From NCBI RefSeq assembly GCF_013249015.1, contig NZ_JABRPL010000009.1, positions 1 through 34,929 on the forward strand: a stretch of DNA of 34,929 nt, given 5' to 3'. Each line of letters begins with the position of its first letter. The stretch's first letter is position 1. This document shows positions 22,853-32,584 of this stretch, one piece after another. The translations under genes were made by a program, and so were the position numbers. A model generated the notes under the pieces. The model did not search any database. It had not been told where the DNA came from and saw only the letters and a list, made by a program, of their open reading frames with translations. Origin of the DNA: Rathayibacter agropyri (GTDB taxonomy: Bacteria; Actinomycetota; Actinomycetes; Actinomycetales; Microbacteriaceae).

Positions 22853-23809
22853 ATGCTCGCCTCCACCACGGATGCCGCTGTCGGCGTCCTGCTCCCCCGC
22901 GACCTGCCCGCCTCCGAGGTGCTGCCCTACGCCCGCCTTGCCGAGCAGCTCGGCTTCGATGAGTTGTGGCTCGTCGAAGACCTCGGTTTCCGCGGCGGCA
23001 TCGCCCAAGCCGCAGCCGTCCTCGCCGCCACCGAGCGGATCGTCGTCGGGATCGGCATCCTCCCCGCCGCCGCGAGGACGCCGGCTTTCACGGCAATGGA
23101 ACTCGGCACCCTCGCCGAACTCTTCCCCACTCGTGTCCACGCCGGGATCGGCCACGGCATGCCGCACTGGATGCGCCGCCTCGGCATCTGGCCGCAGAGC
23201 CCGCTGACCCTGCTCGAAGAGCAGTTCGACGCAATCCGCTCGCTGCTCCTGGGCGAGCGGATCAGCCGCTCTGGCCGCTACGTGCACATCGACAATCTTG
23301 CGCTTGAATCGCCGCCCCGCGTCGTCCCGCCGCTGCTCGCCGGCGTCCGCGGCCCGAAGTCGCTCGAACTGGCGGGCCGGGTCGCCGACGGCGCGGTCCT
23401 CGCCGAGCCGGTGACTCCGGAGTACCTGACCCAGGCCCGAGAGCGAATGGGCACGCCCGGCAGGGTGGTCGCCTACAACGTCGCGGCGGTCGGCGACGAT
23501 CCGTCCCGCGCGAGGGACGCCGTCCGCCCCGCACTCGAAGGGATCGGCGACCCGGACTGGGTGCCGCACATCGCGCCCCTGCCCTTCGCGGACGACCTCG
23601 CTCGGCTCCGCGCCGCGAGCGCCGACCGTGCGGCGTTCGCTCGCGATCTCCCTGACGAGTGGGTCGACCGGCTCGCGGTCGTCGGCACTCCAGACTCTGC
23701 CCGCGCGCGCATCGCCGGCTTGCATTCCGCCGGTGCCGCGAGCGCCGTGCTGATGCCGGTCGGACCGGATCCGCTCACGGCAATGAAGCAGCTCGCCCGC
23801 GTGCTCTGA
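22853..23809 (+). CDS. LLM-class flavin-dependent oxidoreductase
   Basis: The 318-aa product belongs to the luciferase-like monooxygenase fold. It has LLPRDLPASEVLPYARLAEQ and FDELWLVEDLGFRGG at the N-terminal strand, VVGIGILPAAARTPAFTAME, and GIGHGMPHWMRRLG. These proteins use FMN or coenzyme F420 to oxidise or reduce small molecules. The F420-type sequence pattern is common in Actinobacteria, but the cofactor cannot be fixed here. There is no ribosome-binding site; the start is set by the TACGCT box. It is monocistronic, between two terminators. Confidence 0.88.
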   Translation: MLASTTDAAVGVLLPRDLPASEVLPYARLAEQLGFDELWLVEDLGFRGGIAQAAAVLAATERIVVGIGILPAAARTPAFTAMELGTLAELFPTRVHAGIGHGMPHWMRRLGIWPQSPLTLLEEQFDAIRSLLLGERISRSGRYVHIDNLALESPPRVVPPLLAGVRGPKSLELAGRVADGAVLAEPVTPEYLTQARERMGTPGRVVAYNVAAVGDDPSRARDAVRPALEGIGDPDWVPHIAPLPFADDLARLRAASADRAAFARDLPDEWVDRLAVVGTPDSARARIAGLHSAGAASAVLMPVGPDPLTAMKQLARVL

Positions 23810-23846
23810 CCGCCGACCCGGACTCGATTTACGGATCCAGCAACGG

Positions 23847-23885
23847 CTTCGGCCCGCAGAGTCCGAAGAGTCCTGCGGGCCGAAG
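23847..23885. terminator. Bidirectional terminator between the LLM gene and icd
   Basis: Perfect 13-base arms CTTCGGCCCGCAG (23847-23859) and CTGCGGGCCGAAG (23873-23885) with a 13-nt loop lie in the 92-bp gap between the two convergent genes. Confidence 0.92.
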
Positions 23886-23901
23886 CGCGTCGTGCCAGAT
23901 G

Positions 23902-25119
23902 TCAGGCCGACATGCGGGCCTGGAGGTTGTCGTCAAGGGTCGCGAGGAACTCCTCCGTCGTCTGCCAGCCCTGGTCGGGGCCAACGAGCAGGGCGAGATC
24001 CTTCGTCATCTTGCCGGACTCGACCGTCTTGATGACCACGTCCTCCAGCGTCAGCGAGAAGTCGATGAGCGCCTGGTTGCCGTCGAGCTTGCCACGGTGC
24101 GCGAGGCCGCGCGTCCAGGCGTAAATCGAGGCGATCGGGTTCGTTGACGTGGGCTTGCCCGCCTGGTGCTGGCGGTAGTGGCGCGTGACCGTGCCGTGCG
24201 CCGCCTCCGCTTCGACAACACTGCCGTCGGGCGTAGAGAGCACGGAGGTCATCAGGCCGAGCGAGCCAAAGCCCTGTGCAACGGTGTCCGACTGCACATC
24301 TCCGTCGTAGTTCTTGCAGGCCCAGACGTAGCCGCCTTCCCACTTCATGGCGGAGGCGACCATGTCGTCAATCAGGCGGTGCTCGTAGGTAAGGCCCGCG
24401 GCGTCGAAGCGCTCCTTGAACTCGGTCTCGAAGATCTCCTCGAAGATGTCCTTAAAGCGGCCGTCGTAAGCCTTGAGAATCGTGTTCTTGGTCGAGAGGT
24501 ACACGGGGTAATTGCGCGAGAGTCCGTAGTTGAGGGACGAGCGCGCGAAGTCGCGGATCGACGCGTCCTGGTTGTACTGCACCTGCGCGATGCCGTCGTC
24601 GGGCGCCTTATAGACCTCGAACTTCATCGGCTCGGAGCCGTCGTCTGGCGTGAACTCGACTGTCAGCGTGCCCTTGCCCTTGAACACGAAGTCGGTGGCA
24701 CGGTACTGGTCGCCGAAGGCGTGACGGCCAATGATGATCGGCTTGTTCCAGCCGGGAACAAGCCGCGGGATGTTTGAGATGATGATCGGCTCGCGGAAGA
24801 TCACGCCACCGAGGATGTTGCGGATCGTGCCGTTGGGCGACTTCCACATCTTCTTGAGGCCGAACTCTTCGACCCGCGCCTCGTCCGGCGTGATCGTCGC
24901 GCACTTGACGCCGACTCCATGCTTGTGGATGGCATGTGCGGCATCGATCGTAACCTGATCGTCTGTCTGGTCGCGATATTCGATGCCGAGGTCGTAGTAC
25001 TCGAGGTTGACGTCGAGATAGGGGTGGATGAGGGTGTCCTTGATCTTCTGCCAGATGATGCGCGTCATCTCGTCGCCGTCGAGTTCGACGACTGTTCCCT
25101 CAACCTTGATCTTGGACAT
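23902..25119 (-). CDS. icd: NADP-dependent isocitrate dehydrogenase
   Basis: The 405-aa TCA-cycle enzyme oxidatively decarboxylates isocitrate to 2-oxoglutarate and makes NADPH. The sequence is of the homodimeric eukaryote-like type ([37 protein letters not shown]-type loop replaced by [10 protein letters not shown]). The substrate loop SPNGTIRN and the segment [19 protein letters not shown] with [15 protein letters not shown] are family marks. ATG 25119 has GGGAG close upstream; the longer open frame is untranslated leader. It is monocistronic, divergent from the GNAT gene. Confidence 0.96.
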   Translation of the reverse strand: MSKIKVEGTVVELDGDEMTRIIWQKIKDTLIHPYLDVNLEYYDLGIEYRDQTDDQVTIDAAHAIHKHGVGVKCATITPDEARVEEFGLKKMWKSPNGTIRNILGGVIFREPIIISNIPRLVPGWNKPIIIGRHAFGDQYRATDFVFKGKGTLTVEFTPDDGSEPMKFEVYKAPDDGIAQVQYNQDASIRDFARSSLNYGLSRNYPVYLSTKNTILKAYDGRFKDIFEEIFETEFKERFDAAGLTYEHRLIDDMVASAMKWEGGYVWACKNYDGDVQSDTVAQGFGSLGLMTSVLSTPDGSVVEAEAAHGTVTRHYRQHQAGKPTSTNPIASIYAWTRGLAHRGKLDGNQALIDFSLTLEDVVIKTVESGKMTKDLALLVGPDQGWQTTEEFLATLDDNLQARMSA

Positions 25120-25303
25120 TGCTCTCCCATGGTGTCGATGACCCCGCACCTGCGCGGGACGGACGGCTGTGCACCGCTCCGGATGGCCTGCGGCCAGCCT
25201 ACCCGAGCACCGAAGTGTCTCGATGTCGAGAGAGTTCGCCCTCCCCTCCCAGGAGCGGACCTCCATCGCCCGCCAGGAGGATGCCACCCGAGCACCAGGC
25301 CGG

Positions 25304-25309
25304 TAGATT
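25304..25309 (+). promoter_or_regulatory. -10 box of the GNAT gene (leaderless)
   Basis: TAGATT is followed by exactly 6 nt and ATG 25316. Between here and icd there is also a short palindrome, TCTCGA-TG-TCGAGA (25218-25231), of unknown meaning. Confidence 0.55.
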
Positions 25310-25315
25310 GACGCC

Positions 25316-25765
25316 ATGAGTGACCTCCGCCTGGAAGAGCTATCCGCGTCGAACATCTCGGCCGTCAACGGACTCAGCCTCAAACCGGGTCAGGAGCAGT
25401 TCATCGCGCCGGTCTCGTACTCCGCGGCAGCAGCAGTCATCGACCCTGGAGCCTCCTGGCAGCGCGCCGTCATGGACGGCGACGAGCTGGTCGGTTTCAT
25501 CCACGCGCACTTCGATCCCGAGGCGGCGGAGGAGTTCCGCAGCTGCATCTGGCGCATCAACATCGACGCGGCGAAGCAGGGTCGCGGAGTCGGCACGTTC
25601 GCCGTGCGCGCCACGGCCGAGGAAGCTCGCGCCCGCGGCTATGCCACCCTCACCGTGATTTGGGAGTCGGGCGAGGACGGCCCTGAGCAGTTCTTCCGCT
25701 GGATCGGCTTCGAGGTCATCGGAGAGACGCAGTACGGCGAGAACATCGGGGCGCTGACGCTCTGA
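25316..25765 (+). CDS. GNAT family N-acetyltransferase
   Basis: The 149-aa product has the GNAT fold. It shows a beta strand [18 protein letters not shown], then [20 protein letters not shown] containing the acetyl-CoA loop QGRGVG, and the terminal [17 protein letters not shown]. It resembles spermine/spermidine or diamine acetyltransferases of this size, but the substrate cannot be read. ATG 25316 follows a TAGATT box by 6 nt and lacks a ribosome-binding site. Its stop overlaps the alkyltransferase-like frame, which depends on it for translation if the CTG start is right. Confidence 0.87.
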   Translation: MSDLRLEELSASNISAVNGLSLKPGQEQFIAPVSYSAAAAVIDPGASWQRAVMDGDELVGFIHAHFDPEAAEEFRSCIWRINIDAAKQGRGVGTFAVRATAEEARARGYATLTVIWESGEDGPEQFFRWIGFEVIGETQYGENIGALTL

Positions 25766-26085
25766 ACGCGGTCCACGGCAAGGCGGACCCGCCCGACTTC
25801 GTCACCGCAGTCCTCGACGTGGTCGACGCGATTCCTCCGGGGCGCGTCATGGCATACGGCGACATCGCAGCGGTGCTCGGCACGCGGGCCGCGCGCGCGG
25901 TGGGGACCGTGCTGGCGCGCTACGGCTCTGACGTCGCCTGGTGGCGTGTCGTGCGTTCTAGCGGCGCGCCTGCACTCGGGCAGGAGTCGCGCGCCCGGGT
26001 GGAATACGAGCGCGAAGGCACGCCGCTGGTCGTCGCTCCGGCCAGCTACCGCGTCGACGTGCGCGCCGCCCGCTGGCGCCCGTGA
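25762..26085 (+). CDS. Alkyltransferase-like protein (MGMT DNA-binding domain without catalytic Cys)
   Basis: The 107-aa product (from CTG 25762) matches the DNA-binding domain of O6-alkylguanine transferases: DFVTAVLDVVDAIPPGRVMA, YGDIAAVLGTRAARAVGTVL and the recognition region VAWWRVVRSSGAP. The usual PCHRVV nucleophile motif reads AWWRVV, with Trp in place of Cys. It should bind alkylated DNA and recruit nucleotide-excision repair, as alkyltransferase-like proteins do. No ATG, GTG or TTG lies in frame between the overlap with GNAT and GTG 25819, and starting at 25819 would cut the first helix. CTG 25762, overlapping the GNAT stop as CTGA, gives a family-normal length. Confidence 0.75.
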   Translation: MNAVHGKADPPDFVTAVLDVVDAIPPGRVMAYGDIAAVLGTRAARAVGTVLARYGSDVAWWRVVRSSGAPALGQESRARVEYEREGTPLVVAPASYRVDVRAARWRP

Positions 26086-26099
26086 CCTGCGCCTCTGTG

Positions 26100-26333
26100 T
26101 CCGATGTGCAGGAGCTTGTCCGATCTGCAGGACTGCGTGCGATTCGCAGGTCTGCGTGCGATTCGCAGGACTGCGTGCGATCTGCAGGACTGCGTGCGAT
26201 CTGCAGGGCATCCGGGCCACAACCGCGTCATAGCGCGGAGAAACCGCCTCCGTCGAGGATTCCCCTGCGAATCGCACGACCTCCTGCGAATCGCACGACC
26301 TCCTGCACATCGCACGCGCTCCTGCACATCGCG
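26100..26333. repeat. 19-bp-register inverted array (six forward, four reverse units)
   Basis: Thirteen-base cores t(g/c)cgatNNgcagg begin at 26100, 26119, 26138, 26157, 26176 and 26195. Reverse-complement cores cctgcNNatcgca begin at 26264, 26283, 26302 and 26321 (the last ends in g). Every step is exactly 19 bp. The two inner bases vary as TC, CT or GT, and the TC form makes a palindrome TGCGATTCGCA. The two halves can fold on each other around a 56-nt loop. It fills the gap between the convergent alkyltransferase-like and ABC genes, so it may act as a compound terminator or as a protein-binding array. It does not have CRISPR unit sizes. Confidence 0.9.
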
Positions 26334-26349
26334 CCCTCCGGCAGCGGCG

Positions 26350-28152
26350 TCAGACGAGGGAGTCGCGCCACGCGGCGTGCAGAGCGGCGAAGCGGCCCTC
26401 GCCGACGATGAGCGCCTCCGGAGTGCCGTCCTCGACGATGCGGCCGTGCTCCATCACCAGCACGCGGTCCGCGATGGCGACCGTGGAGAGGCGATGCGCG
26501 ATAATCACCGCGGTGCGGTCGGCCAGCAACGTCTGCAGTCCCTGCTGCACCAGCCGCTCGCTCGGGATGTCGAGCGACGAGGTCGCCTCGTCAAGAATGA
26601 GCACCGCCGGATCGGCGAGGAAGGCGCGCGCGAACGAGATGAGCTGCCGCTGGCCCGCCGAGACGCGCCCGCCGCGCTTGTTCACGTCGGTGTCGTAGCC
26701 GTCCGGCAGCGCCTGGATGAACTGGTGCGCACCGACGGCATGCGCCGCGCGCACGATCTCGTCATAGGAGGCGGTCGGCCGACCGATCGCAATGTTGTCG
26801 GCGACGGACCCGGAGAAGAGGTACGCCTCCTGCGTGACCATCACAATCGCGCGCCGCAGGTCCTTCGGATGCAGCCTCCGCAGGTCGACCCCGTCGAGGG
26901 TCACCACTCCGTCGCTCGGGTCGTAGAAACGCGAGATGAGCTTGGCGAGGGTGGTCTTACCCGCGCCCGTTGAGCCGACGAGAGCGATGGTCTGTCCGGC
27001 AGGGATGTCGAGGTCGAAGCGCGGGAGCACCTCCCGATCGCTCGTGTAGGCGAAGCGGACGCTCTCACAGCGCAACCGACCGCGAGCCTGGCGGAGGTCG
27101 ATCGGGCGGGTCGGGTCGGGAACGCTCGGCTCCTCAGCCAGCACGCCCGAGATCTTCTCGAGCGCGGCGGCGGCCGACTGGTAGGAGTTGTAAAACATCG
27201 CCATCTCCTGCACCGGATCGAAGAAGCGCCGGGTGTACAGCAGGACCGCCAGCAGCGCGCCGATCTCGAGGCCGCCGTCGAGCACCCGCACGCCGCCGAT
27301 GAAGAGCACCACTGCGACTGTCACGTTTCCGATCAGCACCAGGCCGGGATCGAAGGTGCCGAACACGCCGAACACGCGCTTGTAGGCGAGACGGTACTGC
27401 TCGACCACGGCGCCGAACACTGCCTCGTTGCGCTTCTGCGTGCGGAACGTCTGCACCGCGCGGATGCCGGTCATCGACTCCACGAAATGCACGATCAGTC
27501 TGGACGAGGCGACGCGCGTGCCGCGGAACAGCGCCTGCGAGCGCTTCTGGAACCAGCGGGTGAGCAGCGCGAGCGGCACCAGGGCACAGGCGAGCACAAG
27601 GCCGCTCACGCCGTCGAGCGACACGAGCGCGATCGCGACGAAACCCATGTAGAGCGCGCCCTGAACGAGCTGGTTGATCCCGGAGTCGAGGAGTTCCCTG
27701 ATGGAATCGAGGTCGCTGGTCTGGCGCGAGATGATCCGGCCGGACGTGTAGTTCTCGTGGAACTCCAGGCTCAGCTTTTGCGTGTGCAGGAAGACGCGCT
27801 TGCGCAGGTCGATCAGGATCGATTGGCTCACCCGCGCCGAGAGCACGGTGTACCAGGCCACCAGCACCGCGCCGACCACACCGGTGAGCACGTAGGCGGC
27901 CACGATGACAGCGAGCGGAGCGGCGTCGCCGTCAAGGACCGCAGGGAGGCCGTTGTCGATCCCGGCCGCGATGAGGGCGGGACCGGCGACCTGTGCCGCC
28001 GTCGAGACGATGACCACGATCGCGGTGAGCACGAGGCGCAGTCGCAGGGGCCGCAGCAGCGAGCCCAAGAGCCGCAGCGAGCGCCGCCGAAGCTCGGACG
28101 ACTCCGCACGGCTGAGGTCGTCGCGCTCCTCGGTCGAACCGAGCATGCTCAT
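26350..28152 (-). CDS. ABC exporter half-transporter, subunit 2 (canonical Walker B)
   Basis: The 600-aa product has six membrane helices (residues about 40-320) and a C-terminal ATPase with Walker A GSTGAGKT (393-400), Gln441, Walker [13 protein letters not shown] (catalytic Glu522) and H-loop IIAHRLST. Its signature motif is VSAGQ (497-501) instead of LSGGQ. ATG 28152 overlaps the stop of the upstream half-transporter (ATGA), and the two should form a heterodimer like TM287/288 or BmrCD that exports drugs or lipids. In the dimer its weak signature motif faces the degenerate Walker B of the partner, giving one inactive and one active ATP site. Substrate unknown. Confidence 0.92.
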   Translation of the reverse strand: MSMLGSTEERDDLSRAESSELRRRSLRLLGSLLRPLRLRLVLTAIVVIVSTAAQVAGPALIAAGIDNGLPAVLDGDAAPLAVIVAAYVLTGVVGAVLVAWYTVLSARVSQSILIDLRKRVFLHTQKLSLEFHENYTSGRIISRQTSDLDSIRELLDSGINQLVQGALYMGFVAIALVSLDGVSGLVLACALVPLALLTRWFQKRSQALFRGTRVASSRLIVHFVESMTGIRAVQTFRTQKRNEAVFGAVVEQYRLAYKRVFGVFGTFDPGLVLIGNVTVAVVLFIGGVRVLDGGLEIGALLAVLLYTRRFFDPVQEMAMFYNSYQSAAAALEKISGVLAEEPSVPDPTRPIDLRQARGRLRCESVRFAYTSDREVLPRFDLDIPAGQTIALVGSTGAGKTTLAKLISRFYDPSDGVVTLDGVDLRRLHPKDLRRAIVMVTQEAYLFSGSVADNIAIGRPTASYDEIVRAAHAVGAHQFIQALPDGYDTDVNKRGGRVSAGQRQLISFARAFLADPAVLILDEATSSLDIPSERLVQQGLQTLLADRTAVIIAHRLSTVAIADRVLVMEHGRIVEDGTPEALIVGEGRFAALHAAWRDSLV

Positions 28153-30032
28153 GATCTCGTCTCCTGGTGGGTCGTGGTCGCGAGACGCGAGCCGACGCGC
28201 TCGCTCCCGACAGGACGGGTCAGCTCGTCCTCCTCGAGGCTCGAGATGACGAAGCGGTAGTGCTGGCTACTGGCCAGCAGCTCGCTGTGGGTGCCCACCG
28301 CAGTGACGCGCCCCTCCTCGAGCAGCGCGACGCGATCGGCGAGCGCCACCGTCGAGGGGCGGTGGGCGACGATGATCGCGGTCGTGTCGCCGAGGACGCG
28401 ACGCAACCCCGCCTCGACCCGCGCCTCTGTATCGACATCGAGCGCCGAGAGCGGATCATCGAGCACCAGCACCATCGGCCGTGCGGCTACGGCGCGAGCG
28501 AGCGCGAGCCGCTGTCGCTGTCCACCGGAGAGGCTCATCCCCTCCTCCCCCACCTTCGTGTCAAGCCCGTGGGGGAGCCCCTGCACGAAGTCGGCCTGCG
28601 CGATGTCGAGAGCCTCGAGCAGCTCCTCCTCGCTCGCATCCGGGTTGCCCAGGAGGACGTTCTCGCGGACCGAGGTCGAGAACAGCGTCGCGTCCTCGAA
28701 GGCCATGCCGATGTGCGTGCGCACTTCGTCGCGGCGGAGGTGGCGCACGTCTACTCCGTCGAGCTCGATCGCCCCGCCCGTCACGTCGTACAGGCGTGGG
28801 AGCAGCGCGGTGAGCGTCGTCTTGCCCGAGCCGGTGATGCCGACGAGTGCCATCGTCTCGCCCGGCTCGACCTCGAGGTCGACGCCGTCGAGCAAGTCTG
28901 GGTCACGCTCGGGAGCGTCCTGGTAGCGGAAGTGGACGTCGCGGAAGCGGACCCGTCCGCGCGGCTCGGTGATCGTCGCAGGCTTTTCCGGATCGGTGAT
29001 GGTGTTCCGGCTGTCCATCACCTCGAAGTAGCGATCCACTGCAGTCCGCGTGTCAAAGGTCATCGAGAGGAGGAACCCGATCGACTCCACGGGCCAGCGC
29101 AGGACCGTCGCGGTGGCGAAGAAGGCGAACAGCTCCCCCACGCTCAGCTGCCCGTCGGCGGCGAGCCAGACTCCACCCAGAAGGCAGAGCGCGAACGCAA
29201 TGTCGGGCACCAGGAGCAACACGAGCCAGATTCCCGCAATGGCCTTCGCCTTGTCGAGCTCGGTGCCGCGTAGCTTTTCGGCCTGACCGGCAAAGTTCTC
29301 GAGCGCGTGCTGGTGGCGGCCGAACGCCTTCAACACGCGGATGCCGTGCACCGACTGCTCGACGGTGGTCGCGAGGTCGCCCGCCTGGTCCTGGCTCCGG
29401 CGGGCGATGCTCGAGTAGCGCTTCTCAAACGCGAAGCCATAAATCCAGACGGGGACCGAGCAGACGACGAAGAGGACGCCGAGGATCGGGTTCCAGTAAA
29501 CCAGGACGCCAAAGCCGACCACGATCGTTAGGGCGTTCACGACCAGCAGCACGAAACCGAAGGCGATCCAGCGCCGGATCAGGCTGAGATCGCTCATTGC
29601 CCGCGAGAGCAGCTGTCCGCTCTGCCAGCGATCGTGGAAGGACACGGGGAGATCCTGCAGCTGGCGGTACAGCGCCGAGCGCATGCGGGCCTCAACCCGG
29701 GTGCTGGGGGTGAGGACCATTCGCCGCCGCAGTGCGATGGCGCCGGCCTCGAGGATCCCGAGCCCCAGGATAAGAGCGACCGGGCCGATCAGCGGCCCAA
29801 GATCACCCGCGCCGGCAGCCGTCGCTCCGTCGCCGAGCGGCCCGTCGACAAGCTGCTGCAGGACGAGCGGAATCGCGAGCGAGACCAGGCTCGCCACGAG
29901 AGCGACCCCGATGCCGCCGATCAGGCGTGGTCGGGCATCGCCGACGAATGGAACCAGGCGCAGGAGGGTCCGCAGCGTGCTCGGGCGAGATGGCGTGGGA
30001 GCGCCGGAGGACGCGGGGGCGGGTGAAGACAC
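28149..30032 (-). CDS. ABC exporter half-transporter, subunit 1 (degenerate ATP site)
   Basis: The 627-aa product has six helices (about 35-325), Walker A GITGSGKT (398-405), signature LSGGQ (501-505) and H-loop IVAHRPST. Walker B reads [12 protein letters not shown], with Asp526 where the catalytic Glu should be, and the Q-loop position is Glu (MAFEDATLF) rather than Gln. These changes mark the non-hydrolysing site of heterodimeric exporters. I start at GTG 30032 because the open frame upstream of it lacks protein-like composition; the ribosome-binding site is weak. It is translationally coupled to subunit 2. Confidence 0.9.
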   Translation of the reverse strand: MSSPAPASSGAPTPSRPSTLRTLLRLVPFVGDARPRLIGGIGVALVASLVSLAIPLVLQQLVDGPLGDGATAAGAGDLGPLIGPVALILGLGILEAGAIALRRRMVLTPSTRVEARMRSALYRQLQDLPVSFHDRWQSGQLLSRAMSDLSLIRRWIAFGFVLLVVNALTIVVGFGVLVYWNPILGVLFVVCSVPVWIYGFAFEKRYSSIARRSQDQAGDLATTVEQSVHGIRVLKAFGRHQHALENFAGQAEKLRGTELDKAKAIAGIWLVLLLVPDIAFALCLLGGVWLAADGQLSVGELFAFFATATVLRWPVESIGFLLSMTFDTRTAVDRYFEVMDSRNTITDPEKPATITEPRGRVRFRDVHFRYQDAPERDPDLLDGVDLEVEPGETMALVGITGSGKTTLTALLPRLYDVTGGAIELDGVDVRHLRRDEVRTHIGMAFEDATLFSTSVRENVLLGNPDASEEELLEALDIAQADFVQGLPHGLDTKVGEEGMSLSGGQRQRLALARAVAARPMVLVLDDPLSALDVDTEARVEAGLRRVLGDTTAIIVAHRPSTVALADRVALLEEGRVTAVGTHSELLASSQHYRFVISSLEEDELTRPVGSERVGSRLATTTHQETRS

Positions 30033-30110
30033 GGTGCTGTGCTTTCGCGACGAGGTGGGGGATCCGCCGGAGCGGGAGAGGGGGATGCCGCTCAAGTCGG
30101 GAGCTTGGGC

Positions 30111-30123
30111 AGCCTCACAGGCT
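30111..30123 (-). promoter_or_regulatory. Palindrome AGCCT-CAC-AGGCT beside a possible -10 box
   Basis: A perfect 5-base inverted repeat lies about 80 bp upstream of the ABC operon start. It overlaps TATAGC/TAGCCT, a candidate -10 element on the minus strand, the position expected for a repressor operator. Confidence 0.4.
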
Positions 30124-30227
30124 ATACCCGGGCACCGGCCTCGTCCACCAGACAACGCGATGGCCACTCACGGCGCCGGCGTCAGCGCACGCGCACCGAG
30201 AGGCCCGTGGCCCGCCCCTCCAGAACG

Positions 30228-30267
30228 CAAAAGTTGTCGCACTCGGCGTCGAATGCGACAACTTTTG
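30228..30267. terminator. Perfect 14-bp inverted repeat with A/T-flanked stem
   Basis: CAAAAGTTGTCGCA (30228-30241) and TGCGACAACTTTTG (30254-30267) form a 14-bp stem with a 12-nt loop, 74 bp beyond the purH stop. The AAAA and TTTT at the stem ends make a bidirectional intrinsic terminator plausible. Its A/T-rich composition is unlike its neighbours, so an interspersed repeat (REP-like) is the alternative. Confidence 0.75.
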
Positions 30268-30340
30268 GACATTCGCAGAAGTGAAGTTACGAGCGCCCGG
30301 CTCCCCGAACTCGGGAGGTGCCGCGAGGGCGACAGACAAC

Positions 30341-31942
30341 TCAGTGGAAGAAGTGCCGCTGCCCCGTCGTGTACATGGTGATGCCCGCGCGGGTCGCCGC
30401 GTCGACGACCTCCGCGTCGCGCACCGAGCCACCGGGCTGCACGACGGCTTTCACTCCGGCGGCCAGAAGCACTTCGAGGCCGTCCGCGAAGGGGAAGAAC
30501 GCGTCGGAGGCAGCGACGGAGCCGGTCGCGCGGTCACCGGCCCGGGTAACAGCGAGGTGGCAGGAGTCGACGCGGTTGACCTGACCCATGCCGACGCCAA
30601 CCGAGGCACCGCCCTTCGCGAGCAGGATTGCGTTCGACTTGACCGCGCGGCACGCTTTCCACGCGAACTCAAGGTCGAGCATCGTGTCGGCGTCGGCCGG
30701 CTCGCCCGCGACGAGCTGCCACCCGGCACTGACCTCACCGGGCCCGCCGACGAAACGGTCCGGTTCCTGCAGCAGAATACCGCCCGAGATCTGCTTGAAC
30801 TCGCGCTCGACCGGGGCGTAGAAGTCGGGCAGCTGCAGCAAGCGCAGGTTCTTCTTGGCCTTCAACACCTCGAGCGCCTCAGGCTCAAAGCCCGGCGCAA
30901 CCAGCACCTCGGTGAAGATCTCCTTGACCGTCTCGGCCATCGCGAGGGTGACGGGCCGGTTCGCGGCGATGACTCCTCCGAACGCCGACACCGGGTCGCA
31001 CTCGTGCGCGCGGCGGTGGGCGGAGGCGATGGGATCAAGGGCCTTGGCGCTCGCGATTGCGATGCCGCAGGGGTTCGCGTGCTTGATGATCGCGACCGCG
31101 GGGAGAACGAAATCGTAGGCCGCGCGGACGGCCGCGTCGGCGTCGACGTAATTGTTGTACGACATTTCCTTGCCGTGCAGCTGCGTCGCCTGGGCGATGC
31201 CTGCGCCATCGGGCGAGACGTAGAGCGCCGCCTTCTGGTGCGAGTTCTCTCCGTAGCGCAGGACCTGCTGGAGAGTGCCGCGGATATCGACGGACCCCTC
31301 GACTCCCTCGGTCGCCTCCTGCCCGGCGAACCACGAGGCGACGGCGGAGTCGTAGGAGGCGGTGTGCGCAAAGGCGCGCGCCGCGAGCGTGCGCCGAGCG
31401 GCGAGGGTCGTGCCGCCGGCGGAGAGGGCGGCGACGATGCCGGAGTAGTCGGCCGGGTCGACCACGATCGCCACATTCGCGTGGTTCTTCGCCGAGGCAC
31501 GGACGAGGGCCGGGCCGCCGATGTCGATGTTCTCGACCACGGTGGCCGCGTCGGCGCCGCCGGCAACGGTCTCGCGGAACGGGTACAGGTTCACGACGAC
31601 CAGCTCGAACGCTCCGATGTCGAGCTGCTCGAGCTGCTCGCGGTGCGAGGCGAGGCGCAGGTCGGCGAGAATGCCCGCGTGCACGGCCGGGTGCAGCGTC
31701 TTCACCCGCCCGTCAAGCGACTCCGGGAAACCGGTGACGGCCGAGACGTCGGTCACCTCGTGACCGGCGCCGCGGAGGGTCGCGGCGGTCGAGCCGGTCG
31801 AGACGAGTTCGACTCCGGCTGCGGCGAGCGCCGCTCCGAACTCGAGCAACCCGGTCTTGTCGCTGACCGAGATCAACGCCCGACGGACGGGGACCACGTC
31901 GCGGTCGTCATAGCTGCTGGGGTCGTGTGCGGTGATGCTCAT
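30341..31942 (-). CDS. purH: AICAR transformylase/IMP cyclohydrolase
   Basis: The 533-aa bifunctional enzyme makes IMP from AICAR (ZMP) and 10-formyl-THF in the last two steps of purine synthesis. The N-terminal MGS-like cyclohydrolase domain shows [29 protein letters not shown] and DGRVKTLHP. The C-terminal transformylase shows [35 protein letters not shown] (catalytic Lys-His) and [15 protein letters not shown] 31942 overlaps the purN stop (ATGA). It consumes ZMP, the precursor of the ZTP-riboswitch ligand sensed at glyA. Confidence 0.97.
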   Translation of the reverse strand: MSITAHDPSSYDDRDVVPVRRALISVSDKTGLLEFGAALAAAGVELVSTGSTAATLRGAGHEVTDVSAVTGFPESLDGRVKTLHPAVHAGILADLRLASHREQLEQLDIGAFELVVVNLYPFRETVAGGADAATVVENIDIGGPALVRASAKNHANVAIVVDPADYSGIVAALSAGGTTLAARRTLAARAFAHTASYDSAVASWFAGQEATEGVEGSVDIRGTLQQVLRYGENSHQKAALYVSPDGAGIAQATQLHGKEMSYNNYVDADAAVRAAYDFVLPAVAIIKHANPCGIAIASAKALDPIASAHRRAHECDPVSAFGGVIAANRPVTLAMAETVKEIFTEVLVAPGFEPEALEVLKAKKNLRLLQLPDFYAPVEREFKQISGGILLQEPDRFVGGPGEVSAGWQLVAGEPADADTMLDLEFAWKACRAVKSNAILLAKGGASVGVGMGQVNRVDSCHLAVTRAGDRATGSVAASDAFFPFADGLEVLLAAGVKAVVQPGGSVRDAEVVDAATRAGITMYTTGQRHFFH

Positions 31943-32532
31943 GCGCGGGCGAGTTCCTCGAGGTCGACGGTTCCGTGGGCGATGTCGAGCACCGTCTGCA
32001 CCAGCAGGCGACGCTCGATGGTCTTGATGCGTTCGTGCAGCGCCGCCTCGCTCTCGCCGGGGAAGACGGCAAGGCTCTCCTGGGCGATGATCGGGCCGGT
32101 GTCGACTCCGGTGTCGATGACGTGCACGGTGACGCCCGTCTCGACGGCGCCGGCCGCGAGCGCATCGCGGACGGCGTGCGCGCCGGGGAACAGCGGCAGG
32201 AGCGCGGGGTGCGTGTTGATCATCCGCGGGCTGAGCGCGTCGACCACGACGGGCGGCAGGATTCGCATGAAGCCAGCGCACACCACCAGGTCGGGCTGCC
32301 ACTCGCGGACACGGTCGAGTAACGCCGCTCCCCACTCGTCCCGCGAGGCGAAGGCGCGCGGCGCGACGGTGAAGGCGGGGACGCCACGCTCGTGGGCGTG
32401 GCGGAACCCCTCTGCGTCGGTGTCACTGCCGACAGCGACGACCCGCGCGGGAAAGCCTTCGTCGCCGGTGGCCTCCAGCAGGGCGCGGAGGTTCGATCCG
32501 CCGCCGGAGAGGAGCACGACCAACTTGAGCAC
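31939..32532 (-). CDS. purN: Phosphoribosylglycinamide formyltransferase
   Basis: The 197-aa enzyme formylates GAR with 10-formyl-THF. Motifs are [17 protein letters not shown] (phosphoribosyl loop), [26 protein letters not shown] (active-site Asn/His) and [14 protein letters not shown] (active-site Asp). The start is GTG 32532, with TAGACT 6 nt upstream and no ribosome-binding site, so the mRNA is probably leaderless. It is translationally coupled to purH. The conserved upstream sequence is duplicated at the right end of the window together with a broken purN piece. Confidence 0.96.
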   Translation of the reverse strand: MLKLVVLLSGGGSNLRALLEATGDEGFPARVVAVGSDTDAEGFRHAHERGVPAFTVAPRAFASRDEWGAALLDRVREWQPDLVVCAGFMRILPPVVVDALSPRMINTHPALLPLFPGAHAVRDALAAGAVETGVTVHVIDTGVDTGPIIAQESLAVFPGESEAALHERIKTIERRLLVQTVLDIAHGTVDLEELARA

Positions 32533-32538
32533 TGCGCA

Positions 32539-32544
32539 AGTCTA
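32539..32544 (-). promoter_or_regulatory. -10 box of purN (leaderless)
   Basis: TAGACT on the minus strand is separated by exactly 6 nt from GTG 32532. Confidence 0.55.
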
Positions 32545-32552
32545 GGTGTACT

Positions 32553-32584
32553 GGCCGGGGAGGTTGGTTGAGGTGTGGCGACTC
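32553..32584. repeat. Left 32-bp direct repeat flanking the purN island
   Basis: This stretch, containing GGTTGGTTGAGGTGTGGCG, recurs in the same orientation at 34822-34853 with one mismatch in 32. It lies 20 bp upstream of the purN start and marks the left edge of a lower-GC insert. Between it and the promoter at 32859 I see no gene. Confidence 0.85.

Noticed and set aside
25218-25231. LexA/SOS-type operator before icd
   Set aside because: TCTCGA-TG-TCGAGA is palindromic but does not match the actinobacterial LexA consensus, and icd is not an SOS gene.
26100-26333. CRISPR array
   Set aside because: Units are 13-base cores with 6-base linkers at a 19-bp step, they change orientation midway, and no cas genes are near. 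CRISPR repeats and spacers are both longer and keep one orientation.
29927-32545. 872-codon open frame on the plus strand
   Set aside because: It is antisense to purH, purN and the ABC leader; a shadow of their codon bias.
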